DNA of 64,000 bases from an uncultured cyanobacterium (GTDB lineage Bacteria; Cyanobacteriota; Vampirovibrionia; Gastranaerophilales; Gastranaerophilaceae): contig CABUXT010000003.1 of NCBI GenBank assembly GCA_902495705.1, positions 1 through 64,000 of the forward strand. Direction: 5' to 3'. Of the stretch, positions 15,954 to 24,731 are shown in pieces. The translations under genes and the position numbers were made by a program. Every line of letters starts with the position of its first letter. The stretch's first letter is position 1. The notes beneath the pieces are model-generated. The model saw nothing but the letters and a program-made list of their open reading frames with translations. It was not told the origin of the DNA and did no database searches.

Positions 15954-16715
15954 ATGGAAAAGAATAAATTTAAAAATTTTGGATTTACGCTAGCCGAGGG
16001 TGCTACACACGTAAATATGTCACCAACCAAAGTGAAATTTGGGTTTACTTTAGCTGAAGTGCTTATCACTCTTGGTATTATCGGTGTTGTTGCAGCAATG
16101 ACAATTCCGACATTGATAGCAAATTATCAGAAAAAACAGACTTGTACAAAATTACAAAGGGCGATTTCTGTTTTAAATCAAGCGTATAAATTATCTTATG
16201 ATGAAAACGGCGATTTGAACGCTGCAGAACAAACTGCACTTGGTGCTAATGCATATTTCAAGAAATACTGGGAACCATATATCAAGGTTAATCAATTTTG
16301 TGAAACTGCTACGCAGTGTGGTTATACTTCAAATTCTCCAATGTACATGATAAATGGTAATGTGACCGACTGGTGGTGGGGAAGTAGTTCTACTAGGACT
16401 TTGTTTTCTACTATGGATGGTTTTGTTTATTTCATTATTTCAAGTTATTGGCTAACAATAGAACAAAAACAGGTTTCTAATTCAGTTGTTTATGTTGATT
16501 TGAATGGTGGCGAAAAACCTAATCGTTTAGGTCGAGATATATTTGCTCTTACAATTATTCCTGATGGCAAAGGTGTTCAACCTTACGGAACCGAATTGAG
16601 CAATGATGATGTTGATAAGGACTGTTCTTATGGAACTAGCACTAGTTTAGTAACTTGTGCTGCAAAGATTAAGCGAGCAGGTTGGGTTATTGATGGCAGT
16701 TATCCGTGGAAATAG
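15954..16715 (+). CDS. Type IV prepilin-like protein with duplicated FGFTLAE motif
   Basis: A 253-residue protein with a class III signal: FGFTLAEVLITLGIIGVVAAMTIPTL (residues 29-54), cleaved by prepilin peptidase between Gly30 and Phe31, with Glu at +5. The hydrophobic helix is followed by ANYQKKQTCTKLQRAISVLNQAY and a Gly/aromatic-rich globular domain with several Cys, as in pseudopilins or minor pilins. A second, earlier FGFTLAE lies at residues 9-15, but GATHV follows it instead of a hydrophobic helix. Nearby nucleotides 15978 and 16038 carry the matching direct repeat. Expression is probably under the adjacent XRE-linked palindrome. The role (pilus, competence or secretion) is open. Confidence 0.85.
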   Translation: MEKNKFKNFGFTLAEGATHVNMSPTKVKFGFTLAEVLITLGIIGVVAAMTIPTLIANYQKKQTCTKLQRAISVLNQAYKLSYDENGDLNAAEQTALGANAYFKKYWEPYIKVNQFCETATQCGYTSNSPMYMINGNVTDWWWGSSSTRTLFSTMDGFVYFIISSYWLTIEQKQVSNSVVYVDLNGGEKPNRLGRDIFALTIIPDGKGVQPYGTELSNDDVDKDCSYGTSTSLVTCAAKIKRAGWVIDGSYPWK

Positions 16716-16739
16716 TAACTCTCATCAGAATCTAAGACC

Positions 16740-16915
16740 GAGCACATAAAAGTATTGTCATTCCGAATTTAGTTCGGAATCCTTTTAATAATCAGGATTT
16801 ATCAATAATAACATTTGCTAAATTATTAATTGGAAAAGATTCTGAATCAAGTTCAGAATGACATAGACCTGAGTGCACAATTTGAGCCCCTGAAACGAGT
16901 TCAGGGTGACAAAAA
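16740..16915. repeat. Dispersed hairpin repeats, three copies
   Basis: Hairpins at 16757-16782 (ATTCCGAA/TTCGGAAT), 16837-16862 (ATTCTGAA/TTCAGAAT) and 16885-16910 (CCCCTGAA/TTCAGGGT). The stems differ at the same positions yet each remains paired or nearly so. All carry GTCA at one end and TC/TCT at the other, in either orientation. The block lies between convergent genes. Confidence 0.7.
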
Positions 16916-16936
16916 GTTAGTAATGACACATCGTCC

Positions 16937-18580
16937 TTAAATAAAATGCTTTTGTTGAGCTTTCATGAAAGCTACGTTTGTTGATGCCGGTGTCGTTTCA
17001 GGTGTTTGAGGTTGAGCATTTTTCTTTGCTTCTCTGCGGTTAGTCAAGTAAATATTTAATCTTGGAATACCGCAACCTAACACGATACCAGAGTATGCGT
17101 AACCTACGATTTGAGCGATATTTAGTGCTCTTAATTTCTTTTTGGTAGCTTTATCGGCAAGTTTTAACATTTCGCTGTAGTTTAGAGCTTTGCCGTCTTT
17201 GAAGGCTTTTTTGCCAAGTGATGCGTGCAATACTTCGTCTCTGGTTTTCAATACAGAGTTTGTAATCCACTTCAACGCGCCTTCGCCGTCTTTTTTGATT
17301 AAAGATTTGTCAAATGCTTGAGCGACAAGTTTTTGTACAAAGTTACCCAAGATTAACCAGTTTGCAAATCCTAAAGTATCTTTGATTGCTGATTCGCTCA
17401 ATTCGTTGTCGTTTCTTGCAGCTAAAAATCTTGACATAATAGTTACACCATAGATGAATTTGAATTGCTTAATTGATGGTGTAAATCCTTTGAATTGTAG
17501 GTCTTTTACAAGGTTTTTAGGGTTGCCGATTGTAGCAAGTACGCCTGAACCGAACAACAACGCAGCTAAGCCTTTTTTGATTTTGAATTTAGCAGAATTG
17601 TCTTCCTTACCGCCACCAACGAATCCGCTTTTACCTGTTTTCTTTTTAGTCAAGTAAATGTTTAATGGTTGAGCAGAAACACCAACAGCAGATGCAATAC
17701 CTATACCGATGAGTGAACGTTTGATGTTCATTGATTTCATCGCTTTAAGGAATGCATTACCTGCAATATCTGCAGAATTTCTAAATGCATCTTGAACTTT
17801 TTCTTTTGAGAAAACTTTTCCAAGTTTATAAGCATTTTCCAAGATGTAATCTACTGTGTAGCGAGAAGTGTGGTTCTTTTCGCCTTGTTCTGCGATAATT
17901 CGGAAGTTGTTTTCTGAACCTAAGGCTGAAATAATTGTATTTTTAGCGTTATTTAAACCTTCTTTAGAAATCTTTTTAGATGCGCCGTTGATTTCTTTTT
18001 CCATAATATCAACGGTTTTTGTGATAGCCTCATCATCAAGTTTAATCCATTTGCCGTTTTCTGTAGGGCTTAATGTTTCATATCGTTTGAATGTTTCAGC
18101 CAAATATTCTCTTAATGGGTTGATATTAGAATCTTTGCTTGCAGCTTTTAATTTTTCATTAAAGATTTTTCCGTGTAAATCAAGAGTTTCAGAGTCTGCA
18201 AAAATATCGCTGGCTTTGATATCATTTTTGCCGAATTGGTACATTCCGTTGATACCTGCAGCTAATGCTAAACCTGCAAGAGTTCCGTATACGCCGACCA
18301 TTGAGTGGTTTACAGTTCCCATACCTTCACGTCTTGCTGTTTCCATACCTGCATCAGTACCACGGCTAAAGTCTGTAATTGTTCTTGGTAAAACCATACA
18401 GCCTAAATCTACGGCACAAGCTCCCCACGCTTGGTTTGTGTCAAGAAATCTCAATGCCAAATCGCCCATACCTGTGAAATTCGGATTAGCGGTTTGCGGT
18501 TGGTTGTTATATTGTTTTCTTGTGAATCCTTTTAACTGTGGGTTTGTTTGAGTATTTAGTTGTTTTATGTCTACTATCAT
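16937..18580 (-). CDS. Membrane-associated protein, paralogue A (SFTG-type N-terminus)
   Basis: A 547-residue protein of unknown function. The Asn/Gln-rich N-terminus leads to NPNFTGMGDLALRFLDTN (motif near residues 34-38), followed by LGCMVLPRTITDFSRG and RREGMGTVNHSMV. The next protein has closely matching segments (FTGLGNLALRG, STAIIPRTFFETF, LRREGSGLV). Several hydrophobic stretches (about 92-110, 292-315 and 340-360, and near 490-510) suggest membrane association. Both share LNIYLTxKK / INRWITHKM segments and a C-terminal ALNIAQIVGYAYSGIVLGCGIPRLNIYLT region. No enzyme motif is recognised. Confidence 0.65.
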   Translation of the reverse strand: MIVDIKQLNTQTNPQLKGFTRKQYNNQPQTANPNFTGMGDLALRFLDTNQAWGACAVDLGCMVLPRTITDFSRGTDAGMETARREGMGTVNHSMVGVYGTLAGLALAAGINGMYQFGKNDIKASDIFADSETLDLHGKIFNEKLKAASKDSNINPLREYLAETFKRYETLSPTENGKWIKLDDEAITKTVDIMEKEINGASKKISKEGLNNAKNTIISALGSENNFRIIAEQGEKNHTSRYTVDYILENAYKLGKVFSKEKVQDAFRNSADIAGNAFLKAMKSMNIKRSLIGIGIASAVGVSAQPLNIYLTKKKTGKSGFVGGGKEDNSAKFKIKKGLAALLFGSGVLATIGNPKNLVKDLQFKGFTPSIKQFKFIYGVTIMSRFLAARNDNELSESAIKDTLGFANWLILGNFVQKLVAQAFDKSLIKKDGEGALKWITNSVLKTRDEVLHASLGKKAFKDGKALNYSEMLKLADKATKKKLRALNIAQIVGYAYSGIVLGCGIPRLNIYLTNRREAKKNAQPQTPETTPASTNVAFMKAQQKHFI

Positions 18581-18599
18581 AAGCTATTTATTTTCCATA

Positions 18600-20321
18600 T
18601 TATCCAAAAAATGATTTGAATGTTTTTGAGTTATCTTTTATTAGGTTTTGTGTAAATGTTGTTGTTTGTGTTTTTGGTTGCACTTGGTTGTTTAGTGCAT
18701 TTTCTTTTTGCAATTTTTCTTTTTTGTTTGTTTGAGTTCTTGTGTATAGCGGAATGAATATACCAAGAGATAATAATGAGAATGCCAAGTTTCCTAATTG
18801 ACACCAAGCTCTAAGGTTTTTAGCCTTTGTTCTCATTGCTTCATCAGCAATTGCACCAAGTTCGTCTGTTGATTTCATTTTGGTGTGTTTAGCCCAGTTC
18901 CAGAAACGTTTAATGATATTGTCTTTAGGGTCGGCATCTTTTAATCTGTTGATTAATTTAATTCCGTCTTTGTTATGTTTTTCAATAGCTGTAGCTATTG
19001 CTTTTGCTGCATAATCGCCCAAGAAATAGAAACTTGAGAATGTTGCAATATCTCTGATTGTGTTTTCTTTCAATTCGTTAGAATCTTCTGCCGCTGCAAG
19101 TCTGCTAGAGAATGTCGCTGCTGAAATAATTCTTGCTTGGTCCATTGTAGGGAAGATGTTTTTGAATTGGAACATCTTCAAACTTGGTTTATCCATCAAC
19201 ATAGACAAACCTGTAACTGCCCACATCAAAGGTACAGCGATGAATTTTTGAGCTGTTAGTTTTTTCTTTTCATCAGGTGATAATATTCTTTCTTGGTCAT
19301 CGTTATAAATCGGTGCACCTTTTTTACCTGACATTTTGTGAGTAATCCATCTGTTGATAGGTTGAGCAGCAATAGCAAGCGGAATGATTATTCCTAAACC
19401 AGCCAAACTCTTAGCGTTTACTAATTTTTTAGCTTTAGCGAAGTACTTTGTAAGTTCTTCTGTTTCAGTTGCGGCAGCATGTTCAACACCTGATGGTAAA
19501 TCTTTAATTAAACCTTCTTTACAAGCTCCATGGAGAACGTCACCTGCGCTTTGGCATAAGTGGCTCAAAGTGCTAGAGAAGAATCCTTTATCACCTGAGA
19601 ATTTAATGTTTTCAGCTATGCCGCTTTTGCTAACCATATAGTTATACATTTCAGTCGCATAACCTTTTTCAGGTTTATCGCTGACAATATTCTGAGCCAT
19701 TTTTCTCAAATGAGAATTAAATTCTTTATCGTTAGCAAAAATTTCGCTAAATTTCTTCAAGCCGTCTTTGCCAATATCACCATCAACACCTTCAATATCA
19801 GTAAACATTGTTTTTAGTGCTGAATATACGCGGTCTTCTTTAGAGCCGCCTTTAGCTTTGGCAAAGTATGTTTCAACTTGTTTAATAGTGTCGCCGTTAG
19901 CCCAAGATGATGTTAAGTTAGACTTGTTAAAGCCACCCATAACAGGTCTGTTTAACAATTTAGCTGCACCCATAACAATAAAACTTGGGATAATACAGTT
20001 AATTACAAGTCCTGAACCTTCACGTCTTAGTGCTTCAAAACCGCCAATCAAGTTTAGTTTACGTTCTGAAGTTTCGTTTCCGTTTTCGTCTTTTTTCTTA
20101 GAACCGATAAATGTTTCAAAGAAAGTTCTCGGAATAATGGCTGTAGATAAGTCCAACACGGCAACATTCACCATAGGGCTTTCTTCACACTTTTGAATAC
20201 CTCTAAGTGCCAAGTTTCCAAGTCCAGTGAAACTTGTGTTATCCCTTTTGGTCATACCAACCTTGTTATTTGGGGTTAATCTTTTATTATTTACACTACC
20301 TAATTCAACTTTATTTATCAT
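18600..20321 (-). CDS. Membrane-associated protein, paralogue B (SFTG-type N-terminus)
   Basis: A 573-residue paralogue of the downstream gene, 19 bases away and probably co-transcribed. Ser30-Phe31-Thr32-Gly33 is followed by LGNLALRG. Hydrophobic segments lie near 120-140, 305-325, 360-380 and 505-525 (LGNLAFSLLSLGIFIPLYT). The protein is Lys-rich and ends in a polar tail. There is no signal peptide at the extreme N-terminus, no catalytic motif and no hint of substrate. The 420 bases upstream hold its promoter and that of the divergent LCP gene. Confidence 0.65.
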   Translation of the reverse strand: MINKVELGSVNNKRLTPNNKVGMTKRDNTSFTGLGNLALRGIQKCEESPMVNVAVLDLSTAIIPRTFFETFIGSKKKDENGNETSERKLNLIGGFEALRREGSGLVINCIIPSFIVMGAAKLLNRPVMGGFNKSNLTSSWANGDTIKQVETYFAKAKGGSKEDRVYSALKTMFTDIEGVDGDIGKDGLKKFSEIFANDKEFNSHLRKMAQNIVSDKPEKGYATEMYNYMVSKSGIAENIKFSGDKGFFSSTLSHLCQSAGDVLHGACKEGLIKDLPSGVEHAAATETEELTKYFAKAKKLVNAKSLAGLGIIIPLAIAAQPINRWITHKMSGKKGAPIYNDDQERILSPDEKKKLTAQKFIAVPLMWAVTGLSMLMDKPSLKMFQFKNIFPTMDQARIISAATFSSRLAAAEDSNELKENTIRDIATFSSFYFLGDYAAKAIATAIEKHNKDGIKLINRLKDADPKDNIIKRFWNWAKHTKMKSTDELGAIADEAMRTKAKNLRAWCQLGNLAFSLLSLGIFIPLYTRTQTNKKEKLQKENALNNQVQPKTQTTTFTQNLIKDNSKTFKSFFG

Positions 20322-20742
20322 AATTAATTTTACTACTTACTGCCGAATGTACTTTTATTATAACCAAGACACATGTATTAGAAAAGTCGTGAATTTTAAA
20401 AATTGCGCGCATGGAGGCAAATGTAAAATTAATGTAAAGATGACTTTTTGCATATTTTTCTAAAAATAGGGTAAATTTAGACGTTTTTTTGATAAAAATG
20501 TAAAAAATACACTAACAAAATGAAAAAATTGACGATTTTTAGGTGAAATTTGAATGAAAATTTTTTGTAAAATTTTGTTAAGTTTTGGTATTAATATACT
20601 AATTTCCTTCATAATCTATAGAGTGTATTTAAAAAATGAGCATGATATTCTTATTTTAAATAATTAAAATACACATTTTACAGTATATCTTTGCCGATAT
20701 TTTATTATAAGATATATTAATGTAGAAAGTAAACTTTGAGAA
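20322..20742. promoter_or_regulatory. AT-rich divergent regulatory gap
   Basis: No gene is evident in these 421 bases, which are extremely A+T-rich. A candidate + strand promoter is TTGCCG (20691-20696) and TATATT (20713-20718) with 16 bases between, placing the start shortly before the LCP gene. No repeat-family hairpin is present. The rest shows only A/T runs. Confidence 0.35.
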
Positions 20743-22134
20743 ATGATAAATATGCAAGAGAGAAATAATAGAAACAGACGTTCAGGTAATCAGAAAAATA
20801 CTAGAAGAACAAAGAGATATTCAAACGGTTCTGCGGATAATCCGTTTGAGAATTATACAAATGGTAGAAAACAATCACAGTCTACATTTACCAAAATTTT
20901 GACATTGATGGTTATTGTCTTTTTGACGGCGATATTTGCAATTTTGTTATTTGCAAATAATCAGGAAATCCTAAGTAAAAGTTTGGGTGAACATTCGTTT
21001 TTGTCAAATATATTGTCAAAATTGTCTTTAGGTAACAGTTCAAAAGAAAAACCTGAATTTGCACTTCCGTTTGGGCCGAGACGTCAAAATATTTTGTTAC
21101 TCGGTGTAGATTCAAATGGTGCGGATTCTGATTTATGGGTTGGGACAAGAACTGATACCATGATTCTATTAAACATTGACCCTAGAACAAAAACCGTTAA
21201 TGCTATTTCTATTCCTAGAGATAGTAAAGTTTATTTACCAAAAGGTATGGGTATTCAAAAAATCAACGCAGCTCATGCTATCGGTGGCGTTGAAATGACA
21301 ATTAAAACGGTTGAAGATACCTTAGGTGTTCATATTGATAAATATATTATGTTCCATGATGAAGGCGTTCGAGCTATTGTCCAAGCCTTGGGCGGTGTTG
21401 ATATTTATGTAGAAAAAAATATGCATTACAACGATAATGCCGGACATTTGCATATCAACTTTACAAAAGGAAAACATCATTTGACCGAAAAAGATGCGGT
21501 TGAATATTTGAGATTCAGACACGATGCTTTGGGTGATATCGGAAGAACTCAAAGACAACAATGGTTCTTGAGAGGTTTGTTGGCAGATTTGCAAAAGCCT
21601 GAAACTATTGTAAGAATCCCTCAAATTGTTTCTGTTGCTAATAAATATGTAAAAACAGATATGTCCCCTTATGAAATGGGTCAATATGCAGCTTTAGCAA
21701 AGGGCTTTGATATGGATAATATTGAAATAGCAATGCTTCCAGGAGCACCAAATAAACATGGTTATACTAGTTATTGGATTTTAGACCCTGAAAAAACTCA
21801 GAAGGTTGTAGATAGGTTGATTTATCGTCAAAAGCCTGATGGGGTAAAAGACTCATATTCAGCAAGCATTATGAGCTCCCCTGATGATAGGTCAGAAGCT
21901 AATGAATTAAAAGCTGCATTGGAAAAAGCTGGTATTGATGTAAGATGTTCTGGTACTTTAAAATCAGCTCATTCACAATTTATTGCTCACTCAAATTATG
22001 TTACTGTTGACTATTATGCTAACTTGAAGAAGAGAGTTCCTGAAGTCAAATCAAGACAATTTGTTTATGACCCAGCATCATTTATGTGCGCAGATACTGA
22101 TTTTACAATTGTTGTAGGTAAGGATAACAAATAA
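20743..22134 (+). CDS. LytR-CpsA-Psr (LCP) family glycopolymer ligase
   Basis: A 463-residue membrane-anchored enzyme of the family that transfers lipid-linked glycopolymers to peptidoglycan. A basic Asn/Arg-rich cytoplasmic tail (1-45) precedes one membrane helix (about 47-70). The LCP domain follows with NILLLGVDSNG, GTRTDTMILLNIDP, AISIPRDSKVYLP, KINAAHAIGG, GGVDIYVEKNMHY and LRFRHDALGDIGRTQRQQWFLRGL, containing the conserved Arg and Asp residues. The end (ANELKAALEKAGIDVRCSGT) looks like a LytR C-terminal domain. ATGs at 20743 and 20752 are both possible. It is first in a run with the nitroreductase and DUF3137 genes. Confidence 0.9.
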   Translation: MINMQERNNRNRRSGNQKNTRRTKRYSNGSADNPFENYTNGRKQSQSTFTKILTLMVIVFLTAIFAILLFANNQEILSKSLGEHSFLSNILSKLSLGNSSKEKPEFALPFGPRRQNILLLGVDSNGADSDLWVGTRTDTMILLNIDPRTKTVNAISIPRDSKVYLPKGMGIQKINAAHAIGGVEMTIKTVEDTLGVHIDKYIMFHDEGVRAIVQALGGVDIYVEKNMHYNDNAGHLHINFTKGKHHLTEKDAVEYLRFRHDALGDIGRTQRQQWFLRGLLADLQKPETIVRIPQIVSVANKYVKTDMSPYEMGQYAALAKGFDMDNIEIAMLPGAPNKHGYTSYWILDPEKTQKVVDRLIYRQKPDGVKDSYSASIMSSPDDRSEANELKAALEKAGIDVRCSGTLKSAHSQFIAHSNYVTVDYYANLKKRVPEVKSRQFVYDPASFMCADTDFTIVVGKDNK

Positions 22135-22146
22135 GAGGAGCTTATT

Positions 22147-22779
22147 ATGGTAATGAATGCTATTCAAAATAGGAAAAGTGTGAGAAAATATTTAGACAAA
22201 CCTATTCCTGATGATGTTTTGCATAAAGTTCTTGAAGGGGGGAGATTAGCTCCATCTTGGGTGAATGTTCAACCTTGGAAATTTATTGTTGTAAAATCTC
22301 AAGAAATAAAAGATGTTTTGTATGAGGCTTCAGGTGGGCAACCTCAAGTTAAAAATGCTCAAGTTGTTATTTGTATAGTGGCAGATTTGGATGATTGGAG
22401 TCGAACAAAGTTTGGCAAGGTTTTGGCAGAAAAAGGGGTTGATGATGCGACAATTGATGCTTATTTGTCATCAAAAACGCTTAATCCTTCTAATTTAGGT
22501 GCGGTTGAGGTTTTGTTGCGAAGTGTTGAACAAGTTACTTACGCAGTTGCTTATATGACGTTAGTAGCTCAAGAATTGGGACTTGGCGCTTGTGTCGTTG
22601 GTGCATTTGCTAATGAATTAACTAAAAAAGATGAAAGTTTATCTGCAAAAGTTAAATCTGTATTAGGTCTAAATTCAAAACAAATTTTGGTTGATATGCT
22701 TACTCTTGGGTATGAAGAAGAGCACAAAGATACTAAAAAAATTAGAAAACCTTTTGACGAAGTTGTAATATTTAAGTAA
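22147..22779 (+). CDS. Nitroreductase-family flavoprotein
   Basis: A 210-residue FMN-dependent oxidoreductase. The N-terminal MNAIQNRKSVRKYLDKPIPDDVL and RLAPSWVNVQPWKFIVVKS contain the usual FMN-contacting Arg-x-Ser-x-Arg and the Asn/Gln-Pro-Trp segment. The C-terminal LGLGACVVGAF and MLTLGYEEE...RKPFDEVV complete the family pattern. AGAGGAGC precedes the ATG, and the LCP gene ends 12 bases upstream. Its electron acceptor is unknown. Confidence 0.88.
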   Translation: MVMNAIQNRKSVRKYLDKPIPDDVLHKVLEGGRLAPSWVNVQPWKFIVVKSQEIKDVLYEASGGQPQVKNAQVVICIVADLDDWSRTKFGKVLAEKGVDDATIDAYLSSKTLNPSNLGAVEVLLRSVEQVTYAVAYMTLVAQELGLGACVVGAFANELTKKDESLSAKVKSVLGLNSKQILVDMLTLGYEEEHKDTKKIRKPFDEVVIFK

Positions 22780-22788
22780 GGAGAATAT

Positions 22789-23928
22789 ATGACAATTCCT
22801 AGTTTGGGCGGAAATAGTCACGATTTTCACCCACAAACAAAAACTTATCCGACAGTTAATGTAGGAGATAATCCAGTTTTGCCTGTACAAGTTTCAGATA
22901 ATAGTGTTGATGTGCAACAGCCGAGCATCAATGATACTCCACCAGCCCCACAAACGACGCAAACTCAACAGCCTGTCGCAACAAAAGAGCCACCTATTGA
23001 TGAGTATTCTATTGAGCAATTTAAAAAAGATTATGCAACTCTTTTAGAAAGCAAAGTTCTACCTGTTTTATCAGGTTTTGAAAAAGAGAGAAAACAACGA
23101 CTTGCTTGGGCGATTGTTGCGGCTATTGTCTTTTCACTTTTAGGTGTATTTGTTTTAATAGCTATTAATTCAAAAGAAGCGGGAAAACTTGCTGGTTTAT
23201 GTTTTGCAGCGGCATTTGGAATTTGGTCTTGGCTTAAGAAAAGTTTTGAACACAAGATTAAAAGACTTATTATGCCAACTTTGATGCATGCTGTTCCTGG
23301 GTTTTATTGGCAAGAAACTCCTCCTGTGACAGCTAAGGATATTGAAAATTGTTTGATATTGCCTTTTTCAAATAAATGCTCAAAAGAGTTTGATGATTGC
23401 TTTTTAGGTGAATATAGAAAAGTCAAGGTTGCAATGTCAGAATGTGAATATTCTATGCGCTCAGGAAATAATACAACTACTATACTTCAAGGGGTTGTTA
23501 TCAGATTTTCTATGAATAAAGATTTTGACGGTATAACTATCATAAGACCAAAGAATGCAGGGTATCAAGATAAATATGATGATTTAAAACGAGCTGGGTT
23601 GAGTGAAGTTAAATTGGAGGACCCTGAGTTTGCCAAAAAATACGTTGTTTATTCCACAGACCAAATAGAAGCTAGATATTTGATTACAACTTCATTTATG
23701 GAAAGATTTAACTCTATAGAAAATGCATTTTATTCTCGTTTTGCGTATTGTTCTTTTAGTGGCAAATCCGTTTACATAGCTCCGCACACAGGTTCAGATT
23801 TGTTTAATTTGTGCAGCTTAGTAAAACCAATTGCAAATAGAGAACAGTTTGAAACTTTGTTCTATGAATTTGCGTCAATTTTAGAACTCGTTGACTATTT
23901 CAAGCTAGACAAAAAGTTGGGATTGTAA
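22789..23928 (+). CDS. DUF3137-family membrane protein (copy 1)
   Basis: A 379-residue protein with a Pro/Gln/Thr-rich N-terminal tail (1-65), a helical segment with FKKDYATLLESKVLP, and two membrane helices (about 104-125 and 129-146). The C-terminal domain contains FAKKYVVYSTDQIEARYLITTSFMERFNSIENAF and ends ILELVDYFKLDKKLGL. Two further paralogues lie at 25630 and 26799 and share the segments DPEFxxKYxxYSxDQIEGRYLVTxAFMERF and YFKLYEKTGL. The family frequently neighbours lemA, which is the next gene. Biochemical function is unknown. Confidence 0.8.
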   Translation: MTIPSLGGNSHDFHPQTKTYPTVNVGDNPVLPVQVSDNSVDVQQPSINDTPPAPQTTQTQQPVATKEPPIDEYSIEQFKKDYATLLESKVLPVLSGFEKERKQRLAWAIVAAIVFSLLGVFVLIAINSKEAGKLAGLCFAAAFGIWSWLKKSFEHKIKRLIMPTLMHAVPGFYWQETPPVTAKDIENCLILPFSNKCSKEFDDCFLGEYRKVKVAMSECEYSMRSGNNTTTILQGVVIRFSMNKDFDGITIIRPKNAGYQDKYDDLKRAGLSEVKLEDPEFAKKYVVYSTDQIEARYLITTSFMERFNSIENAFYSRFAYCSFSGKSVYIAPHTGSDLFNLCSLVKPIANREQFETLFYEFASILELVDYFKLDKKLGL

Positions 23929-24018
23929 AAGTCATGAAAATAGTGTATAATTATATACATCTGATATAATTTAGAATGCGAGGATAATATGTTTTACATA
24001 AATGAAGGAGATTTTTCT

Positions 24019-24597
24019 ATGTTACTGATTACCGGTTTCGTTACTGTAGTTGCATTGGTTGTACTTATTGTATTGTACAATATGTATGTTCAACTAATTC
24101 AAAAAAAGAACAAAGTTAAGGAAGCAATGAGCGGAATTGATGTTCAATTGAACAAAAGATACAGTTTGATTCCAAATATTTTGGTTATTGCTAAAAAATT
24201 TATGGAACATGAAAAATCTTTGATGGAAGAGGTTACAGCATTGAGAACTCAGGCTGCTGGTATTCGCTCTACAGCTGAAACAATTTCTAAAAAGATAGAT
24301 TTAGATAATCAAATCGCAGCAAAAATGGGTCAACTTATGGTTAATGTTGAAAATTATCCACAATTAAAATCAGACCAAACAATGATACAAGCAATGCAAA
24401 CATATTCAGAAGTTGAGGAACATATTGCTGCAGCTAGAAGATTTTATAACAGTGCAGTTAATGATTTGAATAACTCTGCTGAAATCTTCCCAAGTTCAAT
24501 AATTGCTGGTATGATAAATATTAGACCATATCCGTTCTTTGAAGCTGAGTCTGTTGCTAAGCAAGAAATTCATGCGGCAGATTTCTTCAAAAATTAG
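24019..24597 (+). CDS. LemA family protein
   Basis: A 192-residue protein with an N-terminal membrane anchor (LLITGFVTVVALVVLIVLYNMYVQLI), then KNKVKEAMSGIDVQLNKRYSLIPNILVIAKKFMEHEKSLMEEVTALR and ARRFYNSAVNDLNNSAEIFPSSIIA, the signature segments of LemA four-helix proteins. The ATG at 24019 has AAGGAG 8 bases upstream and puts the anchor at the very start. An in-frame ATG at 23989 would add ten residues and also has a GAGGAT site, so the start is not settled. LemA and DUF3137 genes co-occur widely, suggesting one membrane system of unknown role. Confidence 0.88.
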   Translation: MLLITGFVTVVALVVLIVLYNMYVQLIQKKNKVKEAMSGIDVQLNKRYSLIPNILVIAKKFMEHEKSLMEEVTALRTQAAGIRSTAETISKKIDLDNQIAAKMGQLMVNVENYPQLKSDQTMIQAMQTYSEVEEHIAAARRFYNSAVNDLNNSAEIFPSSIIAGMINIRPYPFFEAESVAKQEIHAADFFKN

Positions 24598-24615
24598 AAT
24601 TTTTATATTATACTA

Positions 24616-24643
24616 AAAGATGGGTTTATCGCCCATCTTTTTT
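24616..24643 (+). terminator. Terminator after lemA
   Basis: A 9-bp stem (24616-24624 with 24632-24640, core AAAGATGGG/CCCATCTTT) with a 7-base loop and a run of T. It separates lemA from the tRNA-Arg gene. Confidence 0.85.
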
Positions 24644-24648
24644 ATTAT

Positions 24649-24722
24649 GTGTCTGTAGCTCAGGAGAATAGAGCATGAGTTTCCGAAACTCAAGGTCGGG
24701 GGTTTGATTCCCCCCAGGCACG
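24649..24722 (+). tRNA. tRNA-Arg (anticodon CCG)
   Basis: A complete 74-nt cloverleaf. Acceptor GTGTCTG pairs with CAGGCAC plus discriminator G. The D arm is AGCTCAGGAGAATAGAGC, the anticodon stem TGAGT/ACTCA has loop TTCCGAA giving CCG, and the T arm GGGGG-TTTGATT-CCCCC closes. CCA is not encoded. Confidence 0.93.
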
Positions 24723-24731
24723 ATATCCTGA

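Noticed and set aside
17868..18551. 227-residue ORF on the + strand
   Set aside because: It is an antisense shadow of the 16937-18580 gene. That gene has a paralogue with conserved motifs, and the ORF has no family motif or ribosome site.
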